Shown in pieces: positions 26,533-34,834 of a stretch of DNA of 64,000 nt. The stretch comes from Methanosphaerula subterraneus (GTDB lineage Archaea; Halobacteriota; Methanomicrobia; Methanomicrobiales; Methanospirillaceae): NCBI RefSeq assembly GCF_052055875.1, contig NZ_CP170508.1, positions 1,116,001-1,180,000 of the forward strand. The letters run 5' to 3'. A model generated the notes under the pieces. The model saw nothing but the letters and a program-made list of their open reading frames with translations, had not been told where the DNA came from and ran no database searches. The position numbers and the translations under genes were made by a program. Position 1 is the stretch's first letter; each line of letters opens with the position of its first letter.

Positions 26533-26543
26533 ACAAAAAATAA
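26533..26543 (-). terminator. T-rich terminator of the CO dehydrogenase operon
   Basis: A run of six T residues on the minus strand about 30 bp beyond the CooC stop codon. Confidence 0.45.
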
Positions 26544-26572
26544 GAACTGGATCCCCTCTTTCCCGGGTACCG

Positions 26573-27469
26573 TCACGGGACGGATCGCCGGCCCGTTCCG
26601 CTCTGCTCGAGGGCACGCTGCAGGCCGGCCACCTGCTCGATGAACGGCGAGGGGGGGCTGCTCGTCAGCAGGGGGCGGACATCCGGTTCGCACGCCAGCA
26701 ATTCCTCCTCGTACGGCAGGTAGAACTGATCTGAGATGAGGTTGAGCGTGTCGCCGAGGATCGCCTGCACCTTCCAGATATCCCCCTCTGACCTGACCCG
26801 GTTGACGACCAGATGGATGGTAGGGATCCCCAGTTCATGGGCCAGGGTCGCGGCATGCTTCACCACCTGCACGGCGTTGAAGGTCGGGTCGGTCACCAGC
26901 ACCGCCTGGTCGAACCCCTCGGCCATCGCCCGGCCGAAGTGCTCGACGCCGGCCTGGGTGTCCATCAGGATCACCTCGTGCTCCCGCAGGTTGATGTACC
27001 GCATCACCGACTCGAGGAGGGCGTTCTCCGGGCAGAGACAGCCGGCGGCGGCCGCGACGACCGTCCCCATCACCAGGATCTTCACCCCGCCCGGCCCCTC
27101 GACACCGAACCGTTCCACGACATCGGAGACGTCGGGGTTCAGGGAGAGCATCAGCCCCCACCCAGCCCCGGGACGGGCGCCGGTCTTCTCCTCCACGTAG
27201 TCGAGGTTCTTCGTCAGCGGGACGACCCGATCGCTTTCGGCCGGCGGGACCCCCACCGCATAGGGGAGGTTCATCTGCGGGTCCTCGTCGACGGCCAGCG
27301 TCGTGAACCCCCGCTCTGTGAAGAGGTGGGAGAGGAGGGCCGTCAGCGTGGTCTTCCCCACGCCCCCCTTGCCGGTGATGACGACCCGGAACCCCTGCTC
27401 GACTTTCGTATGATCATCGCTCTTGACTGTTCCGTCTTCGCGGATCGAATGCTGATGCTCCTCACACAT
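26573..27469 (-). CDS. cooC: CooC-type CO dehydrogenase maturation ATPase
   Basis: A 298-residue MinD/SIMIBI-class P-loop ATPase: ITGKGGVGKTTLTALLSHLF at about 31-50 with the deviant Walker A lysine, VDEDPQMNLPYAV, the CooC dimer/metal motif GCLCPE (Cys144, Cys146), and ILMDTQAGVEHFGRA as Walker B. CooC inserts nickel into the C-cluster of CooS-type dehydrogenases. The start at 27469 overlaps the preceding ferredoxin-like gene by 8 bp, and it is the last gene of the operon. Its presence supports that the CooS encoded upstream is a real nickel enzyme rather than a hybrid-cluster relative. Confidence 0.93.
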   Translation of the reverse strand: MCEEHQHSIREDGTVKSDDHTKVEQGFRVVITGKGGVGKTTLTALLSHLFTERGFTTLAVDEDPQMNLPYAVGVPPAESDRVVPLTKNLDYVEEKTGARPGAGWGLMLSLNPDVSDVVERFGVEGPGGVKILVMGTVVAAAAGCLCPENALLESVMRYINLREHEVILMDTQAGVEHFGRAMAEGFDQAVLVTDPTFNAVQVVKHAATLAHELGIPTIHLVVNRVRSEGDIWKVQAILGDTLNLISDQFYLPYEEELLACEPDVRPLLTSSPPSPFIEQVAGLQRALEQSGTGRRSVP

Positions 27470-28280
27470 GCCTGATCACTCCCCCGGTCTGCGCCAGGAT
27501 CTCCTTTCGTGCAATCCCCTTTGCTCTGCAGGCAGGGCAGACCCCGTGCAGGTCGTCACGCAGGGGCGGGTCGAATCGTGCGGCTATCCGCTCGCCGAGC
27601 GAGACCGGCGCGAAGTATTCGCCGCAGACCCGGCACTGCGCCAGCGGCACCCTCGTCGAACCAAAGGACCGCATCACCCGTTCGCCACCGCTATCCTCGA
27701 TCCTGACCGCGTCCGTCGGACAGACCCGGGCACAGGCCCCGCAGCCCAGACAGACCGGGTTCGCCTCGAAGAAGGGGGTGTTCACCACCGTGTAGGCACC
27801 CCGGTTGATGAAATTGATCGCACCGGCACCCATGAGTTCGTGACAGGCCCGGACGCAGAGCCCACAGAGGACGCACCGGTTCCCGAGGGGATCGGTGGGG
27901 TCGACCTTCCTGATGAACCGGGTCCTGGTCACCCCGTACCGAGCCGCCATCTCTTTGATCCGATCCGCCTTCGGGGCCTGGGCGAGGTAGAGCTCGAGGA
28001 TGATCCGCCGGTGCCGCTCGATCTCCGGGGAATCGGTCACCACCGTCAACCCGTCGACGGCCCGCAGCGTGCAGGCCGTGGTCATCTCTCGCTTCCCCCG
28101 CTTCTCCACCTCGACCATGCAGAGCCGGCAGGCGCCGTAGGGGTCGAGGGCCTCCTCATAGCAGAGGTGAGGGATCGCGATCCCCTCGCGGGTCGCCACC
28201 GAGAGGAGGATCTCTCCCTCCTCTGCCCGGTATTCCACCCCGTTGATCGTCACCGTCACCAACCGCTTCGATTCGTCCAT
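27462..28280 (-). CDS. HoxU/NuoG-N-terminal-like iron-sulfur subunit
   Basis: This 272-residue protein begins with a [2Fe-2S] ferredoxin domain (TINGVEYRAEEGEILLSVA; Cys ligands in HLCYEEALDPYGACRLCMVE and TTACTLRA). Two [4Fe-4S] sites follow: CVLCGLCVRACHEL and CLGCGACARVCPTDA. The C-terminal 60 residues hold two CxxC pairs (CRVCGEYF, CPACRAKG) that look like a zinc ribbon or a further cluster. The His-Cys3 cluster of true NuoG is not visible. In HoxU, and in the N-terminal part of bifurcating hydrogenase HydA, such a subunit wires the flavin subunit to the active-site subunit. Here the catalytic partner encoded in the operon is CooS, so it probably links CooS/CooF to the NuoEF-like diaphorase. 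Confidence 0.85.
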   Translation of the reverse strand: MDESKRLVTVTINGVEYRAEEGEILLSVATREGIAIPHLCYEEALDPYGACRLCMVEVEKRGKREMTTACTLRAVDGLTVVTDSPEIERHRRIILELYLAQAPKADRIKEMAARYGVTRTRFIRKVDPTDPLGNRCVLCGLCVRACHELMGAGAINFINRGAYTVVNTPFFEANPVCLGCGACARVCPTDAVRIEDSGGERVMRSFGSTRVPLAQCRVCGEYFAPVSLGERIAARFDPPLRDDLHGVCPACRAKGIARKEILAQTGGVIRHV

Positions 28281-28299
28281 CAGCAGACCTCCCTGTGCA

Positions 28300-29988
28300 T
28301 CATCGCTCGATCAACCCCTCGTATTCGTCCCTGAAGTAGGCCAGGGTGGTCAGCACCGGGTTCGGCGCCGACTGTCCGAGGCCGCAGAGCGAGGTCTTTG
28401 CGACCGTGTCGGCGAGGAGGGCGAGCGTCTCCAGGTCCTGCTCGGTCCCCTTGCCGGCCAGGAGCCGGTTCAGCAGCAGCAGGGTGTGCTTCAACCCCTC
28501 CCTGCAGGGGACACACTTCCCGCAGGACTCGCCGGTAGCGAAGTTGATGAAGTACCGGGCGATGTCGACCATGCCGGTATCCTCGTCCATCACGACGATC
28601 CCGCCGGATCCCATGATCGACCCGACCCGGTTCAGACTCTCGTAGTCCATCGGCGTATCAAAGAGCCGGACCGGGATGCACCCCCCCGAGGGGCCGCCGG
28701 TCTGCACGGCCTTCACCGCCTTTCCTCCGGCGCCGCCGTTGCCGATATTGATGACGATTCGTTCGAGGGTCGTCCCGAGCGGCACCTCCACCAGCCCGAC
28801 CCGGTCGACCTTGCCGACGAGGGAGAAGACCTTGGTGCCGGTGTTCCCCGGGGCCCCGATCGCCGCGTACCAGCCGGCCCCCCGGCTGACGATCACCGGG
28901 ACGTTGCACCAGGTCTCGACATTGTTCAGGTCGGTCGGCTTCCCCCAGAGCCCTTTATCGGTCAGCCGGGGCGGACGCGGATGAGGCCGGCCGGTCCTCC
29001 CCTCGATGGAGGCGACGAGTGCGGTCGACTCCCCGCAGACGAAGGCCCCGGCGCCGATGGCGAGCTGCAGGTCGAACCTGAACCCGGTGCCGAGGATGTC
29101 GTCGCCGAGCAGCCCGTACTCCCGTGCCTGTTCGATCGCCTTCGTCAGCCGTTCGATGGCCAGCGGGTACTCGGCCCTGATGTAGATCACCCCCGTCTTC
29201 ACCCCGCCGATGGCGTAGGCACCGAGGATCATCCCCTCGATCAGCATATGGGGATCGCTCTCCATCTCGTTCCGGTTCATGTAGGCCCCGGGATCGCCCT
29301 CGTCGGCGTTGCAGATGATGTACTTCTCCGTGGCCGTCTCCTTTCGCGTGATCCGCCACTTCAGCCCGGTCGGGAAGCCGGCGCCGCCCCGGCCCCGCAG
29401 CCCGGACCGCTCCACCACATCGATGACGGCCTCCGGCTCCATCGTCGTCAGGGCCGAGAGGGCGGCCGAGTACCCGCCCACGGCGACATACTCCTCGATA
29501 TCCCCGGGATCGATCAGCCCGGCGGCCCGCAGGATCACCTTCTGCTGGTATCTGAAGAACGGGACGTCTGCATAGAGCGGAATGTCGGGGAAACCCTCCC
29601 CGAAGATCAGCGGGGGTCCGATGATCGGGTCCCAGGTCGGGATCCGGCAGAGGGCCAGTTCTGCGGGCACCTCCTCATTCAGGACCGCCCGGACGATCGA
29701 ATCGACGTCGTCGACCGTCACCCGGTGCAGGATCACGAGCGGCTTTTCGGGGATGGCGACGTTCACCAGAGGCTCCTCCCGGCAGTAGCCGAAACATCCC
29801 ACCCGGGTGAGGGCGATGTCCAGACCCCTGGACTCGATCGCCTGGCGCAGACGGTCGTAGACCTGGTCGCCACCGACCGCCTTGCCACAGGTGGCCAGCC
29901 CCACAGCGATGCGGGGCCGGTCCGGGATCAGTCTCCGAAGGCCGGCCTGCCGGACATTCTCGAGATCGTCTGCTGTTCTGATCTTCAT
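28300..29988 (-). CDS. NuoF-like FMN/NAD(P)H-binding subunit
   Basis: A 562-residue protein from the ATG at 29988, which overlaps the NuoE-like stop (ATGA). It has the HoxF/HydB layout: a thioredoxin-like [2Fe-2S] domain first (VGLATCGKAVGGDQVYD, GCFGYCREEPLVNV), then the FMN site GLRGRGGAGFPTGLKW, the nucleotide-site motif ICNADEGDPGAYMNRNE, GAGAFVCGESTALVASIEGR, and the C-terminal [4Fe-4S] ligands ESCGKCVPCREG plus SLCGLG. The two-cluster ferredoxin tail present in many HydB proteins is absent. It should exchange electrons with NAD or NADP. This is unusual in a methanogen, where F420 normally takes that role. Confidence 0.9.
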   Translation of the reverse strand: MKIRTADDLENVRQAGLRRLIPDRPRIAVGLATCGKAVGGDQVYDRLRQAIESRGLDIALTRVGCFGYCREEPLVNVAIPEKPLVILHRVTVDDVDSIVRAVLNEEVPAELALCRIPTWDPIIGPPLIFGEGFPDIPLYADVPFFRYQQKVILRAAGLIDPGDIEEYVAVGGYSAALSALTTMEPEAVIDVVERSGLRGRGGAGFPTGLKWRITRKETATEKYIICNADEGDPGAYMNRNEMESDPHMLIEGMILGAYAIGGVKTGVIYIRAEYPLAIERLTKAIEQAREYGLLGDDILGTGFRFDLQLAIGAGAFVCGESTALVASIEGRTGRPHPRPPRLTDKGLWGKPTDLNNVETWCNVPVIVSRGAGWYAAIGAPGNTGTKVFSLVGKVDRVGLVEVPLGTTLERIVINIGNGGAGGKAVKAVQTGGPSGGCIPVRLFDTPMDYESLNRVGSIMGSGGIVVMDEDTGMVDIARYFINFATGESCGKCVPCREGLKHTLLLLNRLLAGKGTEQDLETLALLADTVAKTSLCGLGQSAPNPVLTTLAYFRDEYEGLIER

Positions 29989-30473
29989 CGCTGCCACCCG
30001 TATCCTTCGAGAATCCCGGGGAGGCTCTCGGGGGTGATATACCCGTAGAGGTTCCCATCGACCCGCAGCACCGGCGCGATGCTGCAGGCGCCGAAACACC
30101 GGGCAATCTCCAGCGTGAACCGGTTGTCCTCAGTCGTGAGGGAGAACTTTCCGTCCTCCGTGGCAGTCTCACCCTCCAGGTGCAGCAGGTCCTGCAGCGT
30201 TTCAAGGAGGGAGACCGCCCCCTTCACATGGCAGGCCGTCCCCATGCAGACCGTGATCACATGCTCGCCCACCGGCTTCAGGCTGAAGAGGGCATAGAAG
30301 GTCACCAGGCTGTAGAGGTCCGAGAGCGGGAGGTCCAGCTTCTGCGAGAGGGTCTCCAGCACGTCCCGGGGGATGTATCCTTCCCGGCGCTGCACCTCGC
30401 TGATTATCCCGAGCACCCTTCCGGTGGGAGAGGCGTAGCCGGCGATGATCTGATCGAGTACCTGTTCTTCCAT
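29985..30473 (-). CDS. NuoE-like thioredoxin-fold [2Fe-2S] subunit
   Basis: A 162-residue protein of the NuoE/HoxE/HydC family. The N-terminal helical part (GRVLGIISEVQRREGYIPRD) and the four cluster ligands CMGTAC ... CFGACS are canonical. The central loop holds a short insertion (HLEGETATEDGKFSLTTEDN). NuoE passes electrons with the NuoF subunit. The gene starts 34 bp after CooS and overlaps the NuoF-like gene by 4 bp, so the two are made as a pair. Confidence 0.92.
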   Translation of the reverse strand: MEEQVLDQIIAGYASPTGRVLGIISEVQRREGYIPRDVLETLSQKLDLPLSDLYSLVTFYALFSLKPVGEHVITVCMGTACHVKGAVSLLETLQDLLHLEGETATEDGKFSLTTEDNRFTLEIARCFGACSIAPVLRVDGNLYGYITPESLPGILEGYGWQR

Positions 30474-30507
30474 CGTCTCCTCGCAAAAAAGTCAGTGGTT
30501 CAGGCGG

Positions 30508-32406
30508 TCAGATCCCGAGCGCCTGTCGCTTCCGATCGATCTCCGCCTCGAGCAGGTCGGCCGCCTTGACGGGGTCAGGTTCGACCGCGAAGGAGGCGTT
30601 CACCACGCCAGTCAGTTGACTGGCGAGGAGGGAGAGGACATTCTGGCTGCCGAAGATCTTCGGGGGGACCCCGAGCACCGTGTAGACACCCGATGAGACG
30701 AAGTAGGTCCCGATCGCGATCGCCTTCTGCGAGTACCATTCAGGGGCGGCCCCCCCGAGCGGCAGATCGCCGATCCCCACACCCAGTTCGTCCGCCACAT
30801 GTGCGGCCATCACCAGGATCCGCGAACAGTCGACACAGGAGCCCATGTGCAGCACCGGCGGGATCCCGAGGGCCTTGCAGACCGCCTTGAGCCCGTCCCC
30901 GGCCAGGTCCGCCGCTTCAGGAACCAGGAGGCCGGCCTTTCCACTCGCGATAGCCGCACACCCGGTCTCGACGACGAGGATGTTCCGCCTGATCAGTTCC
31001 CTGCCGAGGGCGATGTGCCCGGAGTCCTCCCGGATCTTCGGGTTGTTGCAGCCGACCACCCCCACGACCCCCTTGATCGTGCCGGCAACGATCGCATCGA
31101 TCAGAGGTTTATAAGTTCCTCCGAGGGCCTTCCGGATCGCCTCCTCCGAGAACCCGGCCATCACCTGGACCGGCCGGTCCGGAATCCTGACCCGGTTCGG
31201 GTCCCTGGCGGCGAAGTTCTCGATAGCCATCCCTACAATCTCCCTGGCCGTGTCCAGCGCCGTCTCGGGCCTGAACTCCTTGTAGATCGAACCCGGCACC
31301 TTGGACTTCTCACTGGTGGCCACGACCTTCGTGTGATAGCAGCTGGCCGTCGCCGTGATGGACGGGAAGATGCACTGGTAGTCGATCACCATCACCTCCA
31401 CGGCCCCGGTGGCGATGGCCAGTTCCTGGTCCAGGATCGTGCCGGCGATCGGGATCCCGTGCCTCATCAGCACCTCGTTCCCGGTGCAGCACATCCCCAC
31501 CAGGTTGATGCCGGCCGCACCCTTCGCCCGGGCCGCCTCCTTGGCCGCCGGCTCCTCCACCGCCTTGAGGATCATCTCAGAGAGGACCGGGTTGTGTCCG
31601 TGGAGGACGATATTGACCTTGTCCCTGCTGAGCGTGCCCAGGTTCACCCAGGACCTGACCGGCGTCGGGGTCCCGAAGAGGATATCGGAGCAGTCGGTCG
31701 CCATCATCGACCCGCCCCAGCCGTCAGAGAGCGAGGTCCGCATCGCGTGCAGCAGGATGTTCAGGTAATCGGCGTCGACCCCCATGTGCACCCGGTGCAT
31801 CGCTTCCACGACCTCCCGGTCCACGCCCCGGGGGGTGATGTTCAGGTTCTGCCAGACCGTCCGGGTCTTCTCCGGGGCCCGGTCGACCAGCTGGATCCGG
31901 TTCTTGATCGATCCGAACTCCTCGAGCATCCCCCGGGCGAGGTCGCCGGCGATCGCTGCGTCATCCCGCCCCTCGGTCGGAATCCCGTACTCTTCGGCGA
32001 TCAGGTGCAACTTCGCCGCGTCGGTGATCTGGTAGCCCTGGGCCTTCCCCTCTGCGGTGTGGAGGAGCGTCTCGACGACCTCCCGGCCGTGATCCGAGTG
32101 GGAGGCCGCACCGACGGCGAGGTCGTCGAGCAGGTTCCTCGCCACGATCGTGTCCGCCGTCGCCCCGCAGACACCCCGCGTCGGCGTTCCACCGAAGGGA
32201 TCGATCCGGCAGGGTCCCATCGAGCAGTTGTTGCAGCAGAGTCCGAGCTGTCCGAACCCGCACTGCGGCTGCTGAGCCTGCAGCCGGTCCCAGGCGGTCT
32301 CGACCCCGTCTTCGATCGTCTTCTCGATCATCATCTGGCTGGTCCTGTCCAGCGCCCGCTTCTCTGCCACCTTCTTTATCGCAATTGGATCATACATTGT
32401 CTTCAC
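30508..32406 (-). CDS. cooS: nickel carbon monoxide dehydrogenase catalytic subunit
   Basis: A 632-residue, full-length CooS. The N-terminal cysteines Cys49 and Cys57 (D-cluster), then Cys58, Cys61, Cys66 and Cys80 (B-cluster), reproduce the spacing known from bacterial CooS proteins. C-cluster candidates follow in order: the His of VLHGHNPVLSE, GMCCTGNEVLMRHG, IDYQCIFPS, GVVGCNNPK, VVETGCAAIASGKAGL and HMGSCVDCSRIL. The enzyme oxidises CO to CO2 with transfer of two electrons. It lies 18 bp after the CooF-like gene and is followed by NuoE/NuoF/HoxU-like genes and cooC. No ACS or CdhB-E genes are adjacent, so it is probably not part of the acetyl-CoA decarbonylase complex. Confidence 0.96.
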   Translation of the reverse strand: MKTMYDPIAIKKVAEKRALDRTSQMMIEKTIEDGVETAWDRLQAQQPQCGFGQLGLCCNNCSMGPCRIDPFGGTPTRGVCGATADTIVARNLLDDLAVGAASHSDHGREVVETLLHTAEGKAQGYQITDAAKLHLIAEEYGIPTEGRDDAAIAGDLARGMLEEFGSIKNRIQLVDRAPEKTRTVWQNLNITPRGVDREVVEAMHRVHMGVDADYLNILLHAMRTSLSDGWGGSMMATDCSDILFGTPTPVRSWVNLGTLSRDKVNIVLHGHNPVLSEMILKAVEEPAAKEAARAKGAAGINLVGMCCTGNEVLMRHGIPIAGTILDQELAIATGAVEVMVIDYQCIFPSITATASCYHTKVVATSEKSKVPGSIYKEFRPETALDTAREIVGMAIENFAARDPNRVRIPDRPVQVMAGFSEEAIRKALGGTYKPLIDAIVAGTIKGVVGVVGCNNPKIREDSGHIALGRELIRRNILVVETGCAAIASGKAGLLVPEAADLAGDGLKAVCKALGIPPVLHMGSCVDCSRILVMAAHVADELGVGIGDLPLGGAAPEWYSQKAIAIGTYFVSSGVYTVLGVPPKIFGSQNVLSLLASQLTGVVNASFAVEPDPVKAADLLEAEIDRKRQALGI

Positions 32407-32424
32407 CCTCCACGCTCTCCATGA

Positions 32425-33048
32425 TCATAAATCCGCCAGTGCTCCCATGATCTCCCGGAACGCCCGGATGTTCTCGGGCATCGAGGGAACCTCGCCAACC
32501 GGTTCCCGGGCCGGTTCCCGGACCGGTTCCCGGGAGAGAAGAAGTTTGATCGAGAAGTCATGGCTGCTCTTTCGGATCAGGTCGTTGACCTCTCCGAACT
32601 CCAGCGCCCCGGTCTTGCAGGCCTCGGCGCAGGCAGGGATCACACCGTTCTGCTGCCGGTCGATACAGTTGTCGCATTTTGCATTCACGTCGCGGGGAAG
32701 GTCCACCTGTCGCACCCGCTCGAACCGGATCACCCCGAACGGACAGGCCATCGCACAGACGGCACAGTCGATGCACCGGCTGTAGTGGATGGCGACCGAA
32801 CCGGTCGACTGGTCCCGGTACAGGGCATCCGTCGGGCAGACCTGCATGCACGGGGCCGGGTCGCAGTGCCGGCACCGGTTCGGGAAGGTCAGGTAGTCGA
32901 CAACCTCAACATGAACACGTGGTCTCGAGATCGGCTCCTCGTTTCGTGCGCTGAACAGGTCTCTGCTCGCAGAGTGCTCGACGGCACAGGCCACCTCGCA
33001 GTGCCTGCAGCCGATACAGCGCTCAGCCCGTACAAATACAGTCTTCAT
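32425..33048 (-). CDS. cooF: CooF-like polyferredoxin (four [4Fe-4S] clusters)
   Basis: A 207-residue protein with four cluster motifs: CIGCRHCEVAC, CRHCDPAPCMQVCP, CIDCAVCAMACP and CDNCIDRQQNGVIPACAEAC. This pattern is that of CooF/HycB-type electron-transfer proteins, which take electrons from the CooS D-cluster. The C-terminal tail has a Pro/Arg/Glu-rich repeat (EPVREPAREPVGEV). The ATG at 33048 has a strong AGGAGG site six bases upstream; the frame runs on to 33096 but without such a site. It is the first gene of the operon and lies directly upstream of cooS. Confidence 0.92.
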   Translation of the reverse strand: MKTVFVRAERCIGCRHCEVACAVEHSASRDLFSARNEEPISRPRVHVEVVDYLTFPNRCRHCDPAPCMQVCPTDALYRDQSTGSVAIHYSRCIDCAVCAMACPFGVIRFERVRQVDLPRDVNAKCDNCIDRQQNGVIPACAEACKTGALEFGEVNDLIRKSSHDFSIKLLLSREPVREPAREPVGEVPSMPENIRAFREIMGALADL

Positions 33049-33448
33049 TACGTGCCTCCTCCTCATTCCGTGGACGACCGTCGACCCGAACTCCACAGCA
33101 TCTCCCAGGATAGTAACTCCATCAGCAACCTTTGTATATACTGCTTTTGATAGGACGGTTCGGCGTTAATTTCCGCAGATCCTGACCCCTGGACCCATCG
33201 ATGCCCGATATGCGCCGATCCGCCGGAGGTGAACCGGACAGGAGCCGTGCCGGGGACCGATCCGATCAACATGCGAGAAAATGCGGGGAGGAACGAGGAA
33301 ACGCATCAAAATCCTCTGCGCGGAGAGAAGAGAGAGGATGCCCGGTGAGGGGGCCGATATCAAGGGTCACATCCGCTTGAAAGTATCCGGTTCCTGCCAA
33401 TCAACTGGCACCCAGTCATTCAGAGATTGAGTCTACGACAACAGATCC
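33049..33448. other. promoter region upstream of the coo operon
   Basis: No gene is seen in these 400 bp. It holds the TATA box at 33134-33141 and a leader of roughly 60 nt ending in AGGAGG. I see no clear palindromic operator. Confidence 0.45.
33134..33141 (-). promoter_or_regulatory. TATA box for the coo operon
   Basis: GTATATAC on the minus strand, with an A-rich purine stretch upstream (CAAAAGCA) that could serve as BRE. It is 86-93 bp upstream of the cooF start. Confidence 0.5.
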
Positions 33449-33462
33449 TCTAAAAAGGAAAA
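33449..33462 (-). terminator. T-rich terminator after the NHL/dockerin-like gene
   Basis: CTTTTCCTTTTTAG on the minus strand, about 12-25 bp after the stop at 33474. Confidence 0.45.
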
Positions 33463-33473
33463 GAGATCTCCAT

Positions 33474-34628
33474 CTACAGACGATTGAAGAGGAGGACGAT
33501 ATCATTGAAGTCGATCATGCCATTGGTATTGAAGTCAAACGCATTCGTTGGTTCATTTTCGGCGATCCAATCCATCTGGTTGAAATACAGCACCACGTCA
33601 TTGAAATCAGAGATCAGGTTTCCGTCCAGATCCCAGTAGAGTCCGTCATTATCCGGGCTGGTCGGGACACCCACACCCCCCGAGACCCTGATGACCGGGG
33701 CTGTTGGTAGAACGAATGTTTCAACCCTGTTGTTCCACGCGTCGGTCACATAGACCGTGCCGGCACCATTAACCGCGATTCCATACGGCCAGTTGAACTG
33801 TCCATTTCCGGTGCCGGAGGTGCCCCATGCGGCGATGAAGACGCCATCTGAGGTGAACTTCTGGACACGATTGTTCCACGCATCGGTCACATAGACCGTG
33901 CCGGCACCATCGACCGTGATACCCCACGGCCAGTTGAACTGCCCAGCACCCGAACCGGGGACACCCCATGCGGCGATGAAGGCGCCCGACGAGGTGAACT
34001 TCTGGATCCGGTTGTTCCACCTATCGGCCACGTAGACAGTGCCGGCACGGTCAACCGCGATACCGTAGGGCTCGTCGAACTGCCCGGCACCTGAACCGGT
34101 ACTGCCCCACGCGGTGATGAAAGCGCCCGACGAGGTGAACTTCTCGATACGATTATTCCATGAATCGACGACATAGACATTGCCGGCAGTGTCCACTGCG
34201 AGACCAGAAGGAGAGTTGAACTGCCCAGGCCCTGAACCGGAACTGCCCCATGCGGTGATGAAGGCGCCCGACGAGGTGAACTTCTCGATACGATCGTTCA
34301 GTCTGTCTGCCACGTAGACAGTGCCGGTGCCGTCAACCGCGATACCATCTGGGTTGTTGAACTGCCCAGGCCCTGAACCAGAACTGCCCCATGCGGCGAT
34401 GAAGGCGCCCGACGTGGTGAACTTCTCGATTCGATCGTTCCGTGTATCGGCCACGTAGACAGTGCCGGCTCTGTCTACCGCGACACCACCTGGATTGGTG
34501 AACTGCCCGGCTCCAGACCCCAGGCTCCCCCACTGTGCTGAGTACACGTACTCCCCTGCTGCCACCACGACCTGAACGCTGCAGCACAACAGCAGCAGGA
34601 TACAGATGGTATTGAAAAGATATTTCAT
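33474..34628 (-). CDS. secreted NHL-repeat propeller with dockerin-like C-terminus
   Basis: A 384-residue exported protein. Signal peptide (FNTICILLLLCCSVQVVVAA), then six 47-residue NHL blades of the form WGSSGSGPGQFNNPDGIAVD - GTVYVADRLNDRIEKF, together a complete six-blade propeller (about residues 33-310). The last 65 residues contain two Ca-binding dockerin-like segments, DLDGNLISDFNDVVLYF and DFNTNGMIDFNDIVLLF. NHL propellers bind proteins or glycans; dockerin-like segments in methanogen surface proteins suggest non-covalent attachment to a cohesin partner, none of which is seen here. A GGTGGG ribosome site precedes the ATG. Confidence 0.92.
   Translation of the reverse strand: MKYLFNTICILLLLCCSVQVVVAAGEYVYSAQWGSLGSGAGQFTNPGGVAVDRAGTVYVADTRNDRIEKFTTSGAFIAAWGSSGSGPGQFNNPDGIAVDGTGTVYVADRLNDRIEKFTSSGAFITAWGSSGSGPGQFNSPSGLAVDTAGNVYVVDSWNNRIEKFTSSGAFITAWGSTGSGAGQFDEPYGIAVDRAGTVYVADRWNNRIQKFTSSGAFIAAWGVPGSGAGQFNWPWGITVDGAGTVYVTDAWNNRVQKFTSDGVFIAAWGTSGTGNGQFNWPYGIAVNGAGTVYVTDAWNNRVETFVLPTAPVIRVSGGVGVPTSPDNDGLYWDLDGNLISDFNDVVLYFNQMDWIAENEPTNAFDFNTNGMIDFNDIVLLFNRL
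33700..34532 (-). repeat. 141-bp tandem repeats encoding NHL blades
   Basis: Six head-to-tail units of 141 bp, some stretches almost identical between units (for example GGCGCCCGACGAGGTGAACT on the plus strand appears in four). The high DNA-level identity implies recent expansion or homogenisation. Confidence 0.9.
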
Positions 34629-34666
34629 TCAAACCCACCACTACGAGCCTCTTAAGCAGCTCAATT

Positions 34667-34674
34667 CTATAAAG
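34667..34674 (-). promoter_or_regulatory. TATA box for the NHL/dockerin-like gene
   Basis: CTTTATAG on the minus strand about 40 bp upstream of the ATG at 34628. Confidence 0.5.
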
Positions 34675-34834
34675 GTCTTCTCAGGTTTTACCAGAAGATA
34701 GTATCCCACCCATCGTTCGCAGCATCATTTTAGGGGGATTTAACAGGACGTGCGAAAGAATGTGAAAGGAGAAGCGGGGTTTTTCCTGGTTCGAGCCAGG
34801 AACTGCCGGCTGCATCGCCTTTTGGGATCGCGAC

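Noticed and set aside
26296..26616. Minus-strand frame of 106 codons downstream of cooC
   Set aside because: It overlaps the cooC end in another frame and has no protein-like pattern; the terminator of the operon lies inside it.
28243..30048. Plus-strand open frame of 601 codons opposite the NuoF-like gene
   Set aside because: Antisense shadow: the product is low-complexity Pro/Arg/Gly/Asp-rich, and the minus strand carries the conserved FMN, NAD and cluster motifs.
30799..32424. Plus-strand open frame of 541 codons opposite cooS
   Set aside because: Antisense shadow of a strongly conserved enzyme gene.
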